NCBI RefSeq assembly: GCF_000332235.1
Contig: NZ_CM001775.1
Span: 613,630-677,629 of the forward strand
Direction: 5' to 3'
DNA: 64,000 bases
DNA from: Geminocystis herdmanii PCC 6308
GTDB lineage: Bacteria > Cyanobacteriota > Cyanobacteriia > Cyanobacteriales > Cyanobacteriaceae
The position numbers and the translations under genes were made by a program. Shown piece by piece: positions 46,303-56,425 of the stretch. The first letter of the stretch is position 1; each line of letters opens with the position of its first letter. The notes beneath the pieces are model-generated. The model searched no databases. It saw only the letters and a list, made by a program, of their open reading frames with translations, and was not told where the DNA came from.

Positions 46303-46545
46303 TTATTTAGAATAATCAGCGATCGAGCTAATATAAAGAAGATGTAGGGCTAAAAAACCGCCCCAAATATAGCTAAATTGATTTGCCCATAACCATTCGG
46401 GATGATTAAAAATATGAAAAAACCAGACTCCAGAATTACAAGCAAGGAATAAAGCGACATGAACAGCAAAATTCATTCGATCGTCTAGTTTACGATATTC
46501 TGGGTCATTTTGTCGATCGGGTTGACGAGGCCAACGTGGAGGCAT
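46303..46545 (-). CDS. 2TM-domain small membrane protein
   Basis: The product has 80 residues. A basic, Pro/Arg-rich start (MPPRWPRQPDRQNDPEYRKL) precedes two membrane helices (about 28-45 and 55-73) linked by HIFNHPEWLWANQF. This is the 2TM-domain arrangement common in cyanobacteria. The function is unknown. It is divergent from the metallo-beta-lactamase-fold gene with only a 55-bp spacer between them. Confidence 0.8.
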   Translation of the reverse strand: MPPRWPRQPDRQNDPEYRKLDDRMNFAVHVALFLACNSGVWFFHIFNHPEWLWANQFSYIWGGFLALHLLYISSIADYSK

Positions 46546-46600
46546 AGGTATAAAAAAGATAAACTATAAATTATTATCATATTTTACAATACTTTTCATT

Positions 46601-47353
46601 ATGCAATTAACTTGGTTAGACAGCAATTCTTGGTTAATAGAAATAGCAGGATTAAGAATTTTACTTGATCCTTGGTTAGTAGGCTCTTTGACATTTGGTA
46701 ACTCACCTTGGTTATTTGAGGGGAAAAAAAAGACGGCTCGATCGATGCCAGAGTCCATCGACATGATACTATTATCCCAAGGTTTAGAAGATCATGCTCA
46801 CCCTCCCACTCTGAAGGTACTCGATCGTAATTTACCAGTAATCGCTTCAGAAAATGCCACTAAGGTTTGTCAAGGTTTTGGTTATACAGATATTCACCCT
46901 TTAAAACACAACGAAACTTATATTTTTCAAGACAAAATAGCCATAGAGGCTGTACCCGGTTCATTAGTTGGCGTTAATTTAGTGGAAAATGGTTATATAA
47001 TTAGAGACCTTCATAGTGAAGATTCGATCTATTATGAGCCTCATGGTTTTCATAGTGCTAATTTGCAACGTCAAAAAGCCGTAAAAGCGATCATCACACC
47101 CCTAACAAATATCGTAATACCTTTTGTCGGTTATGTGATTAAAGGGCAGGAAGATGCGGTGGAGGTGTGTCGTTGGTTAAAACCGCAATATATTTTCTCC
47201 ACAGCAGGAGGAGGAGATTTAGAGTTTAATGGTTTTTTGACGAAAATGTTAAAAGAAGAAGGCTCGATCGATCGTTTTCGTGATTTACTAACTAAAGAAA
47301 ATATTAATACCAGTGCGATCGAACTGCAACCTTGGAATACAATTAATTTATAA
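46601..47353 (+). CDS. metallo-beta-lactamase-fold hydrolase-like protein
   Basis: The product has 250 residues of the MBL fold (UlaG-like): MQLTWLDSNSWLIEIAGLRI, LLDPWLVG, a motif line LLSQGLEDHAHPP, then a C-terminal half without further His motifs. The usual HxHxDH reads SQGLEDH, so the first two metal histidines are Gln and Leu while DH is kept. I believe this variant recurs in cyanobacterial and plant homologues. Catalysis is doubtful or uses one metal. No substrate can be named. Confidence 0.82.
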   Translation: MQLTWLDSNSWLIEIAGLRILLDPWLVGSLTFGNSPWLFEGKKKTARSMPESIDMILLSQGLEDHAHPPTLKVLDRNLPVIASENATKVCQGFGYTDIHPLKHNETYIFQDKIAIEAVPGSLVGVNLVENGYIIRDLHSEDSIYYEPHGFHSANLQRQKAVKAIITPLTNIVIPFVGYVIKGQEDAVEVCRWLKPQYIFSTAGGGDLEFNGFLTKMLKEEGSIDRFRDLLTKENINTSAIELQPWNTINL

Positions 47354-47355
47354 AT

Positions 47356-47430
47356 AGGGTTTGCTCATGGGAATCAGAAAATTATTAAAATCAAGGGTTT
47401 AGACATAATACATTAACCAAAACGTTATGT
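47356..47430. repeat. left-end fragment of MITE-like element
   Basis: AGGGTTTGCT, then ATTAAAATCAAGGGTTTAGA and CATTAACCAAAAC, match the left 75 bases of the complete element at 34254. The right part is missing. Confidence 0.7.
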
Positions 47431-47448
47431 TAGATTAACTCAAAAAAA

Positions 47449-47483
47449 AGTTTTATGTCATAAAGTCTTTCTGACATAAAACT
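47449..47483. terminator. bidirectional terminator-like hairpin
   Basis: AGTTTTATGTCA and TGACATAAAACT form a perfect 12-bp stem around an 11-base loop, with A run before it. It lies between the convergent MBL-fold gene and pheT and could end transcription from both. Confidence 0.75.
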
Positions 47484-47504
47484 GTAGGGTGGGCAATGCC
47501 CACC
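47484..47504. repeat. palindromic repeat GTAGGGTGGGCAATGCCCACC
   Basis: GTGGGCA-A-TGCCCAC is a 7-bp-stem palindrome. A second copy in the opposite orientation is at 58666-58686. Confidence 0.75.
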
Positions 47505-47511
47505 AAATCGA

Positions 47512-50016
47512 TTAACTGCGTAAAGTTACGGCAAATTGTTTAGTTAAAGATTGTCTGATTTTATCGTGAATAGGATCAACATCAGTATCTTTGAGGGTAT
47601 GCTCGATCGAACGGTAAACTAAATTAAAAGCTAAACTGCGTTTTCCCGTCTCTACATTTTCCCCTTTATATTCATCAAATAACTTGACATCCACAAGGGT
47701 TTTACCTCCTGCTTTACGGATAGCGTTAGTAATTTCTGCAACGGTGAGATTAACATCGGCAAAGAAAGCTAAATCTCGATCGACGGAGGGATAGGTAGAA
47801 TAAGGTTTAAAAGTAGGTATTTTTAGGTATTTTTGGTCTAAATAGGCGATTAATGGCTCTAATTGGATTTCAAAGACATAAACGCTATCAGGGAAATCTT
47901 TTTCTTGACGCAGTTGAGGGTGAAGTTGTCCAAAAACGCCGATTTTAGTCTTATTTAACCATAAACTGGCAGTTCTACCCGGATGTAGTCTATTATCTTC
48001 ACTATAAGCCTGATAGGTAATAGGTGCGTTTAAATCTTTAAATAGACTCTCTAAAATACCCTTTGCTTGATACCAAGTCATGGGTTGGGGTTTACCGCTA
48101 GTTGTCCAGATACCATCGGTATATAAATTACCGCCTATAATGCCACCTAGAGCGTCAGCTTCCCTCATATTTCCATCTTCGAGCCAAAAAACTCGTCCAA
48201 TTTCAAAGCCCTTGAGATAGCCGTTTCCTTGGGCGTGGTTGAATTCAAAGGCATTGATTAAACCGTCAATCAAGTTACTGCGAAGGGCGGAATATTCCGA
48301 AAAGAGGGGATTAGCGATTTTAACGGAGGCTTTTTCGGGGGAGACGAGGGAATACTGCACTAATTCCGTTAAACCTAAACCTTGTAAACAACGGCGGATG
48401 TGACGTTGAATTTGATAGGAAGAGGGAATATAGCCGACTTGGGATTGAGCAGGTAAAGTATCAGTAAAATGATCATAACCGTATAAACGAGCAACTTCTT
48501 CGATTAAGTCGATTTCCCTCTCTAAATCACGATAGCGGTAGGAAGGCACAGTCACAAGCCATGTAAGAGGAGATTCCGTCTTAACTGCCAACTTACAGCC
48601 CAAATCTTCCAAAATTCTGACAACATCATCAGGAGATATATCTTGTAAACCTTCCCCCTCCTTTGAGGGAGAGATTACCTTACCTAAAACTTGATGAACT
48701 CGATCGAGCCTCAATTCGATAGAATTAGTAAGAGTATCAGGGCGATTATCAGCCATAGCTTGGGCGACAACTTCCCCTCCAGCCAACTCAAGGATAAGAG
48801 AAACAGCACGATTTAAGGCTTTTTCCAACTCCACTTGATTAACTCCTCTTTCGTAACGGGTAGAGGCTTCCGTGCGAATACCTTGACTTTTAGCACTTCG
48901 GCGAATGGGTACAGGCTCAAATAAGGCAGTTTCGAGTAAAATATGTTGGGTGTTATTGTCAACTTCGCTGTCTTCTCCTCCCATGACACCAGCTAAGGCA
49001 ACGGGATGATTATTAGCGGTAATGAGGAGATTTTGAGGGTTAAGGGTGCGTTTTTGCCCGTCTAGGGTGGTTAGGGTTTCGGTTTCCTTGGCGAATCTCA
49101 CCCCAATAGTCAATTCTTCAGCGTTGGTAAGATTATATAACTTAGTTCGATCGAAAGCGTGTAAAGGTTGCCCCCATTCTAAGAGGATATAGTTAGTTAT
49201 GTCCACAACGTTGTTAATGGGGCGCACTCCTGCGGATTCTAAACGCCGTTGCAACCAGACAGGGGAAGGGGCAATTTTAACATTTTCAATGATTGTACCA
49301 ATATAAGCGCTACTAGCAGAACTTTCTTCGATCGAAACCCCCCTTAATCCCCCTTTAGTAATAGGGGAAATGGTGTCAACATCTGTCAATCCTCTGGGAG
49401 ACTCCCCTCCTAGATAGGAGGGGTTGGGGGTGGTTTCAATGGGGGGGAGGTGTAATTCTCCACCCGTTAAAGCAGATACTTCTCTGGCAACTCCTACCAT
49501 ACTTAAAGCATCGGCACGGTTAGCGGTGGCGGTGATGTCTAAAATTACGTCATCTAAGCCTAAAATGGGGCGAATATCTTGCCCTACTTGCAAATCGCCC
49601 TCTAAGATTTTAATTCCTTCGCTTTCCTTCGCCAAGCCCAATTCTGCTAATGAGCATATCATGCCCTTACTTTCCACTCCCCTTAATTTGGTGGGTTTGA
49701 GTTTTAAGTCAATTTTGGGTAAATAACTCCCCAAGGTGGCAACGGGTACAAATATATCTTTTCTGACGTTGGGCGCACCGCAAACGATTTGAGACGGGGT
49801 TTCGTCGCCAATATCGACTTTACATACACTTAGTTTATCAGCGTTGGGATGTCGATCGCACTCTACCACCCTACCAACTACGACACCATCTGCCCATTTT
49901 CTTTTGTCTTCCATATCTTCCACTTCAAAACCTGCAATTGTCAAGGTTTTTGCTAATTCTTCAGGAGTGATAGTGATGTCAACTAATTCTTTTAACCAAT
50001 TAAATGAGATACGCAT
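47512..50016 (-). CDS. pheT: phenylalanyl-tRNA synthetase beta subunit
   Basis: The product has 834 residues; usual length is about 800. Order: N-terminal B1 with the tRNA-binding EMAP-like domain (about 40-150), B3/B4 ([25 protein letters not shown]), B5, catalytic-like B6/B7, and the C-terminal anticodon-binding FDX-ACB domain ([20 protein letters not shown] onward). It pairs with PheS, not in the window. A stretch at about 195-232, and possibly one near the ISPSKEGEG segment, look like in-frame repeat insertions. Confidence 0.95.
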   Translation of the reverse strand: MRISFNWLKELVDITITPEELAKTLTIAGFEVEDMEDKRKWADGVVVGRVVECDRHPNADKLSVCKVDIGDETPSQIVCGAPNVRKDIFVPVATLGSYLPKIDLKLKPTKLRGVESKGMICSLAELGLAKESEGIKILEGDLQVGQDIRPILGLDDVILDITATANRADALSMVGVAREVSALTGGELHLPPIETTPNPSYLGGESPRGLTDVDTISPITKGGLRGVSIEESSASSAYIGTIIENVKIAPSPVWLQRRLESAGVRPINNVVDITNYILLEWGQPLHAFDRTKLYNLTNAEELTIGVRFAKETETLTTLDGQKRTLNPQNLLITANNHPVALAGVMGGEDSEVDNNTQHILLETALFEPVPIRRSAKSQGIRTEASTRYERGVNQVELEKALNRAVSLILELAGGEVVAQAMADNRPDTLTNSIELRLDRVHQVLGKVISPSKEGEGLQDISPDDVVRILEDLGCKLAVKTESPLTWLVTVPSYRYRDLEREIDLIEEVARLYGYDHFTDTLPAQSQVGYIPSSYQIQRHIRRCLQGLGLTELVQYSLVSPEKASVKIANPLFSEYSALRSNLIDGLINAFEFNHAQGNGYLKGFEIGRVFWLEDGNMREADALGGIIGGNLYTDGIWTTSGKPQPMTWYQAKGILESLFKDLNAPITYQAYSEDNRLHPGRTASLWLNKTKIGVFGQLHPQLRQEKDFPDSVYVFEIQLEPLIAYLDQKYLKIPTFKPYSTYPSVDRDLAFFADVNLTVAEITNAIRKAGGKTLVDVKLFDEYKGENVETGKRSLAFNLVYRSIEHTLKDTDVDPIHDKIRQSLTKQFAVTLRS

Positions 50017-50456
50017 TTTAAAATATCAAGTTACTATAAATAAGCTAACCTTCTATTATCAATGAATTTCGATCGAGAGTAAACAACGGATAACTTGAAA
50101 TTAATCTGATGATATAATGATTCTTAAATAGTTTTCGTTCAATAAATTGAACTGATAAAATGCAATTTTAGCTCGACTTTGAAACAGCCCTGCCCTTAAC
50201 AAAGGGGGAATTATAAAAAAGATTGGTAAATTCTTTTTTGAAAATCGCCTTAGTTGATTTTTCGTGATTTAACCTAATACTCCAACTCCCCGATAGTAAC
50301 CGTGTCAACAAAACTAGATAAATAGATGCAGAATTTATTTGCTGATTAGATTACAATGATCTCGATCGACTATAAAAAAAAGTATTGAAAGATACTCCCT
50401 AAAGGGATAAATTAAAGGACGATCGAGGTACATTAACGAGTTAAAGTAATAAATCT
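50017..50456. other. divergent intergenic region pheT/carB with repeat
   Basis: These 440 bases hold both promoters. At 50190-50250 lies a second copy of the 24340-24410 repeat (AACAAAGGGGGAATTATAAA, then AAGATTGGTAAATTCTTTTT). I see no gene or RNA in the rest. Confidence 0.6.
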
Positions 50457-53400
50457 ATGCCACGTCGTGAAGATATAAACAAAATTCTCATTTTAGGTTC
50501 AGGACCGATTATCATAGGACAAGCCTGTGAATTTGACTATTCTGGTACACAAGCCTGTAAAGCGCTACGGGAAGAAGGCTATCAAGTGGTTTTAGTCAAT
50601 TCTAACCCTGCTACCATTATGACTGATCCTGAGACCGCAGAGCGCACCTATATCGAACCCATCACCCCCGAAATTGTCGAGAAAATCATCGCTAAAGAAC
50701 GTCCTGACGCTCTTCTTCCTACGATGGGAGGACAAACAGCTTTAAATACTGCCGTTGCCTTAGCCGAATCGGGCGCATTGAATAAATACGGGGTAGAGTT
50801 GATTGGTGCGAAGTTACCTGCTATCAAGATGGCAGAAGACAGGGAATTGTTTAAGGAAGCTATGGCGAGAATTGGTGTTCCTGTGTGTCCTTCTGGTATT
50901 GCTTGTAATTGGGAAGAAGCTAAAGCCGTAGCGGAAGAAATTGGTTCGTATCCTTTAATTATACGTCCTGCTTTCACTATGGGGGGTACAGGAGGAGGTA
51001 TTGCCTATAACCAAGAGGAATACGAGGAAATGGCGAAATTCGGTATTGATGCCTCGCCCATGTCACAAATTCTGGTGGAAAAATCCCTCATCGGTTGGAA
51101 AGAGTACGAGTTAGAAGTAATGCGAGATATGGCGGATAATGTAGTTATTGTCTGTTCGATCGAGAACATTGATCCTATGGGAGTACATACTGGGGATTCT
51201 ATCACCGTCGCCCCTGCACAAACTTTAACGGATAAAGAATATCAACGGTTAAGAGACTACTCTAAGGCAATTATTCGAGAAATTGGGGTAGAAACAGGAG
51301 GCTCAAATATTCAGTTTTCCGTTAACCCCGTCAATGGTGATGTTATCGTAATTGAAATGAATCCTCGTGTATCTCGATCGAGCGCTTTAGCCTCGAAAGC
51401 CACTGGTTTCCCCATTGCCAAATTTGCCGCCAAGTTAGCCGTGGGTTACAGTCTCGATGAGATTTCTAACGATATTACCAAGAAAACCCCTGCCTCTTTT
51501 GAGCCAACCATCGACTATGTTGTAACTAAAATACCACGTTTTGCCTTTGAGAAGTTCCCCGGTTCATCTCCTGTTTTAACTACTCAAATGAAGTCTGTTG
51601 GGGAAGCAATGGCCATCGGACGTACTTTTGCCGAATCCTTCCAAAAAGCCTTAAGATCACTGGAAACTGGTCGTTTTGGCTTTGGTTGTGACAAAAATGA
51701 GACTTTACCCACCTTATCTCAAATTAGCTCCCATTTACGCACCCCCACCCCCGAAAGAATTTTTAGCGTCTATCATGCTTTAAGATTAGGGATGACGGTA
51801 GAACAAATTTTCGAGTTAACAGCGATCGATCCTTGGTTTTTGCGTAAAATGCAGGAAATTGTCGAAATCGAGAAATATATGAGACGTAAGGCATTAAAAG
51901 AAATTACCGCGCCCGAAATGCGTTTCATTAAACAACACGGTTTTAGCGATCGCCAAATCGCCTTCGCCACCAAAACCACAGAAGATGAAGTGAGAAATTT
52001 CCGTAAATCTTTAGGTATTTTACCCATTTATAAACTGGTGGATACTTGCGCCGCCGAATTTGAAGCCTTCACGCCTTATTATTACTCCACCTACGAAGCA
52101 GGAGAAAATGAAAGCATCCCGACGGATAAACGCAAAGTAATGATTTTGGGCGGTGGTCCTAATCGTATCGGTCAAGGTATAGAATTTGATTACTGCTGTT
52201 GTCATGCCTCTTTCTCTCTCCAAGACGCAGGTTTTGAAATCATCATGGTTAACTCTAACCCTGAAACCGTCTCTACTGACTACGATACCAGCGATCGACT
52301 TTATTTTGAACCATTAACGAAGGAAGACGTTTTAAACATCATCGAAGCGGAAAATCCAGAAGGCGTTATCATTCAATTTGGAGGACAAACTCCCCTCAAA
52401 TTAGCTGTACCTTTGAAAGACTACCTCGCTAATCCCACTACTACCGTCACCACCAAGATTTGGGGTACTTCTCCCGATTCGATCGACACGGCAGAAGACA
52501 GAGAGAAATTTGAGGCAATTTTAAATGAATTGAACATTAAACAACCCCCCAACGGCATTGCTAGAAGTTTTCAGGAATCGAAAATCATTTCTAACAAAAT
52601 CGGTTATCCTGTGGTAGTGCGTCCTTCCTATGTATTGGGAGGACGGGGAATGCGCATTGTTTATAATGATGCAGAATTAGAACAATATATGCGCTACGCT
52701 GTGGACATTGAGCCTGATCATCCCATTTTAATCGATAAATTCCTCCAAAATGCGATCGAAGTCGATATTGATGCGCTGTGCGATGCAACAGGTAAAGTTG
52801 TCATTGGTGGTATCATGGAACACATCGAGGAAGCAGGTGTCCACTCTGGAGACTCCGCTTGTTCAATCCCTTATATTACCCTTTCTGAAGCCACCGTCAA
52901 CACTTTGCGCACTTGGACAGAAAAACTAGCAAAATCCTTAAACGTCATTGGTTTAATGAATATTCAATACGCAGTACAAGGGGAAACTTGTTACATCCTC
53001 GAAGCCAACCCAAGGGCTTCCCGTACTGTACCTTTTGTGTCGAAAGCCATAGGACGACCTTTAGCGAAAATTGCTTCCCTCGTGATGTCAGGGAAAACCC
53101 TTGAAGAATTAGGGGTGACAGAGGAAATTATCCCTAACCATATCTCCGTCAAAGAGGCTGTATTGCCTTTCAATAAGTTTGTGGGTACAGATACCTTACT
53201 AGGTCCTGAAATGCGTAGCACAGGGGAGGTAATGGGCATAGATAGCGATTTTGGTAAGGCATTCGCTAAAGCTGAAATTGGTGCGGGTGTATTCGTCCAG
53301 ACTTCGGGAACGGTATTTATTTCTATGAACGATCGAGATAAGAATACGATCGTACCTGTAGCGAAAGACTTAGTAGAACTAGGTTTTAACATTGTAGCTA

Positions 53401-53705
53401 CAGAAGGAACGAAAAAAGTACTTGTGGAAAATGGTGTAAAAAATGTTGAATTAGTGTTGAAACTCCATGAAGGTCGCCCTCATGTCGTGGATGCGATTAA
53501 AAATAAACAAATTCAGTTTATTATCAACACTCCTAACAGTGATGAAGAAACCCAAACTGATGGTCGTACCATTCGTCGATCGGCTTTAGACTACAAACTA
53601 CCGATTATTACCACGATCGCAGGAGCTAAAGCAACAGTAGAAGCAATTCGATCGCTCCAGTCTGAACCGTTACAGGTTAAGGCTTTACAGGATTATTTTG
53701 TGTAA
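50457..53705 (+). CDS. carB: carbamoyl-phosphate synthase large subunit
   Basis: The product has 1082 residues, the full family length. Two homologous ATP-grasp halves are seen: [20 protein letters not shown] and later [20 protein letters not shown], each followed by its ATP-grasp ([18 protein letters not shown]) and ExNPRxSR metal site. The C-terminal MGS-like regulatory domain is at about 940-1080. It makes carbamoyl phosphate for arginine and pyrimidines with CarA, not in the window. A hairpin terminator follows the stop. Confidence 0.97.
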   Translation: MPRREDINKILILGSGPIIIGQACEFDYSGTQACKALREEGYQVVLVNSNPATIMTDPETAERTYIEPITPEIVEKIIAKERPDALLPTMGGQTALNTAVALAESGALNKYGVELIGAKLPAIKMAEDRELFKEAMARIGVPVCPSGIACNWEEAKAVAEEIGSYPLIIRPAFTMGGTGGGIAYNQEEYEEMAKFGIDASPMSQILVEKSLIGWKEYELEVMRDMADNVVIVCSIENIDPMGVHTGDSITVAPAQTLTDKEYQRLRDYSKAIIREIGVETGGSNIQFSVNPVNGDVIVIEMNPRVSRSSALASKATGFPIAKFAAKLAVGYSLDEISNDITKKTPASFEPTIDYVVTKIPRFAFEKFPGSSPVLTTQMKSVGEAMAIGRTFAESFQKALRSLETGRFGFGCDKNETLPTLSQISSHLRTPTPERIFSVYHALRLGMTVEQIFELTAIDPWFLRKMQEIVEIEKYMRRKALKEITAPEMRFIKQHGFSDRQIAFATKTTEDEVRNFRKSLGILPIYKLVDTCAAEFEAFTPYYYSTYEAGENESIPTDKRKVMILGGGPNRIGQGIEFDYCCCHASFSLQDAGFEIIMVNSNPETVSTDYDTSDRLYFEPLTKEDVLNIIEAENPEGVIIQFGGQTPLKLAVPLKDYLANPTTTVTTKIWGTSPDSIDTAEDREKFEAILNELNIKQPPNGIARSFQESKIISNKIGYPVVVRPSYVLGGRGMRIVYNDAELEQYMRYAVDIEPDHPILIDKFLQNAIEVDIDALCDATGKVVIGGIMEHIEEAGVHSGDSACSIPYITLSEATVNTLRTWTEKLAKSLNVIGLMNIQYAVQGETCYILEANPRASRTVPFVSKAIGRPLAKIASLVMSGKTLEELGVTEEIIPNHISVKEAVLPFNKFVGTDTLLGPEMRSTGEVMGIDSDFGKAFAKAEIGAGVFVQTSGTVFISMNDRDKNTIVPVAKDLVELGFNIVATEGTKKVLVENGVKNVELVLKLHEGRPHVVDAIKNKQIQFIINTPNSDEETQTDGRTIRRSALDYKLPIITTIAGAKATVEAIRSLQSEPLQVKALQDYFV

Positions 53706-53714
53706 TCTTATTCT

Positions 53715-53734
53715 CCCCTCTATAATATGAGGGG
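53715..53734 (+). terminator. carB terminator hairpin
   Basis: CCCCTC-TATAATAT-GAGGGG lies 10 bases after the carB stop and is followed by ATTGTTATATTT. It covers the first ATG (53727) of the next frame, which is why I place the restriction gene start further down. Confidence 0.65.
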
Positions 53735-53765
53735 ATTGTTATATTTATTTAAACGTATGTACTTT

Positions 53766-54338
53766 ATGGAGAAAATTCAGTCAAATATTATTTTACCTGA
53801 AGGTTCTTTTCTCGCAGATTTGGATATTTTTACGAGTGAAGATAAATCTTATTTAATGAAAATATATGAATTATGGCTAAGTCTTTCCAAAATGCTAAAT
53901 AAAATGGGTGCAAGAAGCGTTAACTTGCCGGAAGGCTTATCAGAAGGTGCTTTTTGTCTTGCTATGAATGTAGGTAGATTGAGAAAAATTTATAGCTCTA
54001 GTAATCAGAAAATTAATACTTCTTTTGATTGTTATGATCTTACTAAAAACAAAAGAATACAGGTAAAAGCCTGTAGTATATTACCTGATTTAACAACTTT
54101 TGGACCAAAATCTCAATGGGATGAATTATATTTTTTAGATTTTTATAAAAATGGTCAATATTTAGGAGATTTTGATATTTATTTAATTCCTAATGAATTA
54201 ATCTATAATCATCCTGTTAATAAAAATGAAACATTTATTGATCATCAAAAACAAGGACGAAGACCTCGATTTAGTATTTATAAAGATTTAATTTTAAAAC
54301 ATAATATAAAACCTGTTAAATCTTATTCTTTAACTTAA
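53766..54338 (+). CDS. Bsp6I-type type II restriction endonuclease
   Basis: The product has 190 residues starting MEKIQSNIILPEGSFLADLD. The fold is PD-(D/E)xK-like: an acidic strand FDCYDLTKNKRI then QVKACS with the catalytic Lys. The overall sequence fits the RE_Bsp6I family (Bsp6I cuts GCNGC), so the site here may be GCNGC; this is inference. Upstream ATGs at 53727 and 53757 exist, but the first is within the carB terminator hairpin. Its 3' end overlaps the convergent methyltransferase gene by 9 bases. Confidence 0.8.
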   Translation: MEKIQSNIILPEGSFLADLDIFTSEDKSYLMKIYELWLSLSKMLNKMGARSVNLPEGLSEGAFCLAMNVGRLRKIYSSSNQKINTSFDCYDLTKNKRIQVKACSILPDLTTFGPKSQWDELYFLDFYKNGQYLGDFDIYLIPNELIYNHPVNKNETFIDHQKQGRRPRFSIYKDLILKHNIKPVKSYSLT

Positions 54339-55385
54339 AGCATACTTGATGTTTAAAGCTATTCTTTTAATAACTGGTACAACAACAGAATTACCAATTT
54401 GTTTATAACAATGGGATTTTGCCATGTGATTAGGGAATTTAAACTGAAATGGGTCAAAACCTTGAAGCCCTAAACATTCTTGAATAGTCAATTTTCTATA
54501 TTGATTATCAACTTTTACTAAAGGAACATTATGTCCACCAGTACCCATATTTGCTGTTAAAGTTGGGCATAATTGATTTTTATTTTCTCTGACATATACT
54601 CTTCTCCATTGATAGATAGTATCTTCTCTAATCATTGTTTTTTCTAATTCTGGATAATATTTATGAGATGATTCATAATAATAAGATTTATCTACCGTTG
54701 ACCTGTCAATTATATCTGTAATTTTTCTAGTTAAAGAAATTGGTTTTGGTATTTTAAATTTATTTGACACAGTATTGCTCATGCAATTAGATGAATTATC
54801 ATTAAAATCTTGATTTAGTGAACCAACTATATGTCCTTCATTTCTAAAACCAACAATATAAATTCTTTCTCTAGTTTGAGGAACATTACCATAATCTTTT
54901 GAGTTAAGGATAAAAGGAATAAATGAATAATTCAAACCTTTTGTAATAGTATCTTTGATAATTTCTAATGTTTTACCGTTATCATGTCCTGCTAAATTTT
55001 TAACATTTTCTAGTAAATAAGCCTTCGGCTGTATTTCTTCTATAAATCTTGCTGTTTCAAAAAATAAATTACCTCTACCCTGTGAATCATTAAAACCTTG
55101 GCGATAACCAGCAACCGAAAAGGCTTGACAGGGAAATCCTGATGTTATGACATCCACATATCCCCAATCTTTAGGATTTTTAACATTATGAATATCTTGT
55201 TCGTATAGTTGATGAGAATAATTATATCGGTATGTTTCACAGGCTTTTTGATCATATTCATTTGCCCATTTTATTTTATAACCTGCTTGAATAAATCCAG
55301 TACAAATTCCACCTATTCCCGCAAATAAACTTCCTACTGTAAATAATTGTGCTTCTTGATACTGTTGTTTATTATTTTTCATCAT
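54330..55385 (-). CDS. DNA (cytosine-5) methyltransferase of the Bsp6I-type system
   Basis: The product has 351 residues with m5C motifs in order: SLFAGIGGICTGF (I), the catalytic GFPCQAFSVAG (IV), ENVKNLAGHD (VI), QTRERIYIVGF (VIII), and KLTIQECLGLQGF with QIGNSVVVPV (IX-X). The target recognition region is between about 215 and 290. It protects the site cut by the convergent endonuclease. Tail-to-tail arrangement with 9-base overlap ties the two genes together. Confidence 0.93.
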   Translation of the reverse strand: MMKNNKQQYQEAQLFTVGSLFAGIGGICTGFIQAGYKIKWANEYDQKACETYRYNYSHQLYEQDIHNVKNPKDWGYVDVITSGFPCQAFSVAGYRQGFNDSQGRGNLFFETARFIEEIQPKAYLLENVKNLAGHDNGKTLEIIKDTITKGLNYSFIPFILNSKDYGNVPQTRERIYIVGFRNEGHIVGSLNQDFNDNSSNCMSNTVSNKFKIPKPISLTRKITDIIDRSTVDKSYYYESSHKYYPELEKTMIREDTIYQWRRVYVRENKNQLCPTLTANMGTGGHNVPLVKVDNQYRKLTIQECLGLQGFDPFQFKFPNHMAKSHCYKQIGNSVVVPVIKRIALNIKYALS

Positions 55386-55511
55386 ATTTAACCGCCTTTG
55401 AATAGTTATTTATTTTATATAATATCCTTTTAAAACGATATTGTCAACAACACTATATTTTAGTTATCCATTTAAAAGGCTATAATGAACAAAAAAAGAT
55501 CATAAATTGAA

Positions 55512-55724
55512 ATGCCACGAAAAAAACAAGATATATTAGCAGACGGCTTTAAAACTCGTTATAAAGCAATCGGGATGGAAAATGAAAAAATGGGGAAAAA
55601 AGTGTTTGGCTTAGTCTTTCCACAAAAATATCAAGATATTCTCGAAAATATGGACAGAAATGAAAGAATAAAGTTTATGAGAGAAGCTATTATTAATGCA
55701 ATAGATAATTTTAAAAAACTATGA
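55512..55724 (+). CDS. small basic protein, possible RHH-type antitoxin/regulator
   Basis: The product has 70 residues: a Lys/Arg-rich N-terminus (MPRKKQDILADGFKTRYKAI) and a C-terminal part (FGLVFPQKYQDILENMDRNE, then RIKFMREAII) that resembles the strand-helix-helix layout of ribbon-helix-helix proteins. It is divergent from the methyltransferase gene, where a controller protein would be expected, and overlaps the next (broken) gene by ATGA. I do not recognise a named family. Confidence 0.6.
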   Translation: MPRKKQDILADGFKTRYKAIGMENEKMGKKVFGLVFPQKYQDILENMDRNERIKFMREAIINAIDNFKKL

Positions 55725-55880
55725 AAATTAATAGAAATATTGAAAATGATCAAGTAATAGTTAAAGAAGTTTTTGACATTTTAAAAGATAAGTTAGAAAC
55801 CGATACATTAATTCGTTTACGGTTGATAGTCTCTATGAAAAAATTAAAAACTATGAAGAAGAAAATAAAATAAATTCGAT
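55721..55880 (+). pseudogene. deleted copy of the 73-residue gene at 56898
   Basis: It starts ATG in a four-base overlap with the preceding gene and reads KEVFDILKDKLETDTLIR, nearly identical to KEVFDILKDKLETDKIIR of the gene at 56898. It then loses about 70 bases and re-joins at GATAGTCTCTATGAAAAAAT in another frame, so the coding frame is destroyed. Confidence 0.8.
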
Positions 55881-55933
55881 TATATAATTAAAAGTAATGT
55901 AAAATTGTATATTGACAAATTCGCTTTAGCAAA

Positions 55934-56007
55934 ATTTAATTAATTAAAGTTTAATGAGATTTTAGGAAAAGTTCTATCGATGAAAGGGGTGCAGTTCGAT
56001 CGAGTTA
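55934..56007. repeat. 74-bp imperfect direct repeat, copy A
   Basis: AATTAATTAAAGTTTAATGA to GCAGTTCGATCGAG matches 57872-57945 at roughly four bases in five. The two copies bracket the antitoxin-PIN and phd-relE modules. Confidence 0.75.
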
Positions 56008-56051
56008 TAGATTATAATAAAATTTACTCAATTTATTGGATAATAAAATCA

Positions 56052-56417
56052 ATGGCAATCAAAGAATTAATTTTAGAAGAAATTGAACAGATACCAGAAA
56101 CAAAACTAACAGAAATCCTCAACTTTATTCGGACTTTCAAACAACAACTAAAAACAGAGGAAATACAAACAAAACCAATTTGGGAAATAGCAGACGAAAT
56201 TATTAAAGATATTCCTGAATCTGCTTTTGAAAAGTTACCTAAAGACGGTGCAGAAAATCATGATATTTTCAAATATTTACAAATAAAAAATAATAAACTT
56301 AATGTATCTTCAACTCCTACCATTGAAGAAATGTTAAATGAATTAGCTAAAATACAGCAAGAAAATCCTATGTATTTAGAGTCAATAGAAAGAGTCGATC
56401 GAGTTAATGATATATGA
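56052..56417 (+). CDS. antitoxin-like protein upstream of PIN toxin
   Basis: The product has 121 residues from the ATG at 56052; an upstream ATG at 55980 lies in the repeat and adds no family sequence. The N-terminus MAIKELILEEIEQIPETKLT resembles DUF2281-type antitoxins. The middle ADEIIKDIPESAFEKLPKDG is a common cyanobacterial antitoxin segment, and PTIEEMLNELAKIQQENP may be toxin-binding. The PIN toxin starts 8 bases after its stop. Confidence 0.72.
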   Translation: MAIKELILEEIEQIPETKLTEILNFIRTFKQQLKTEEIQTKPIWEIADEIIKDIPESAFEKLPKDGAENHDIFKYLQIKNNKLNVSSTPTIEEMLNELAKIQQENPMYLESIERVDRVNDI

Positions 56418-56425
56418 GCAGATAA

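Noticed and set aside
52991-53392. 133-codon minus-strand frame inside carB
   Set aside because: carB is complete and conserved through this stretch; the reverse frame is a shadow.
53727-53765. Upstream start for the Bsp6I-type nuclease
   Set aside because: The ATG at 53727 lies in the carB terminator hairpin and the extra residues look unlike the family.
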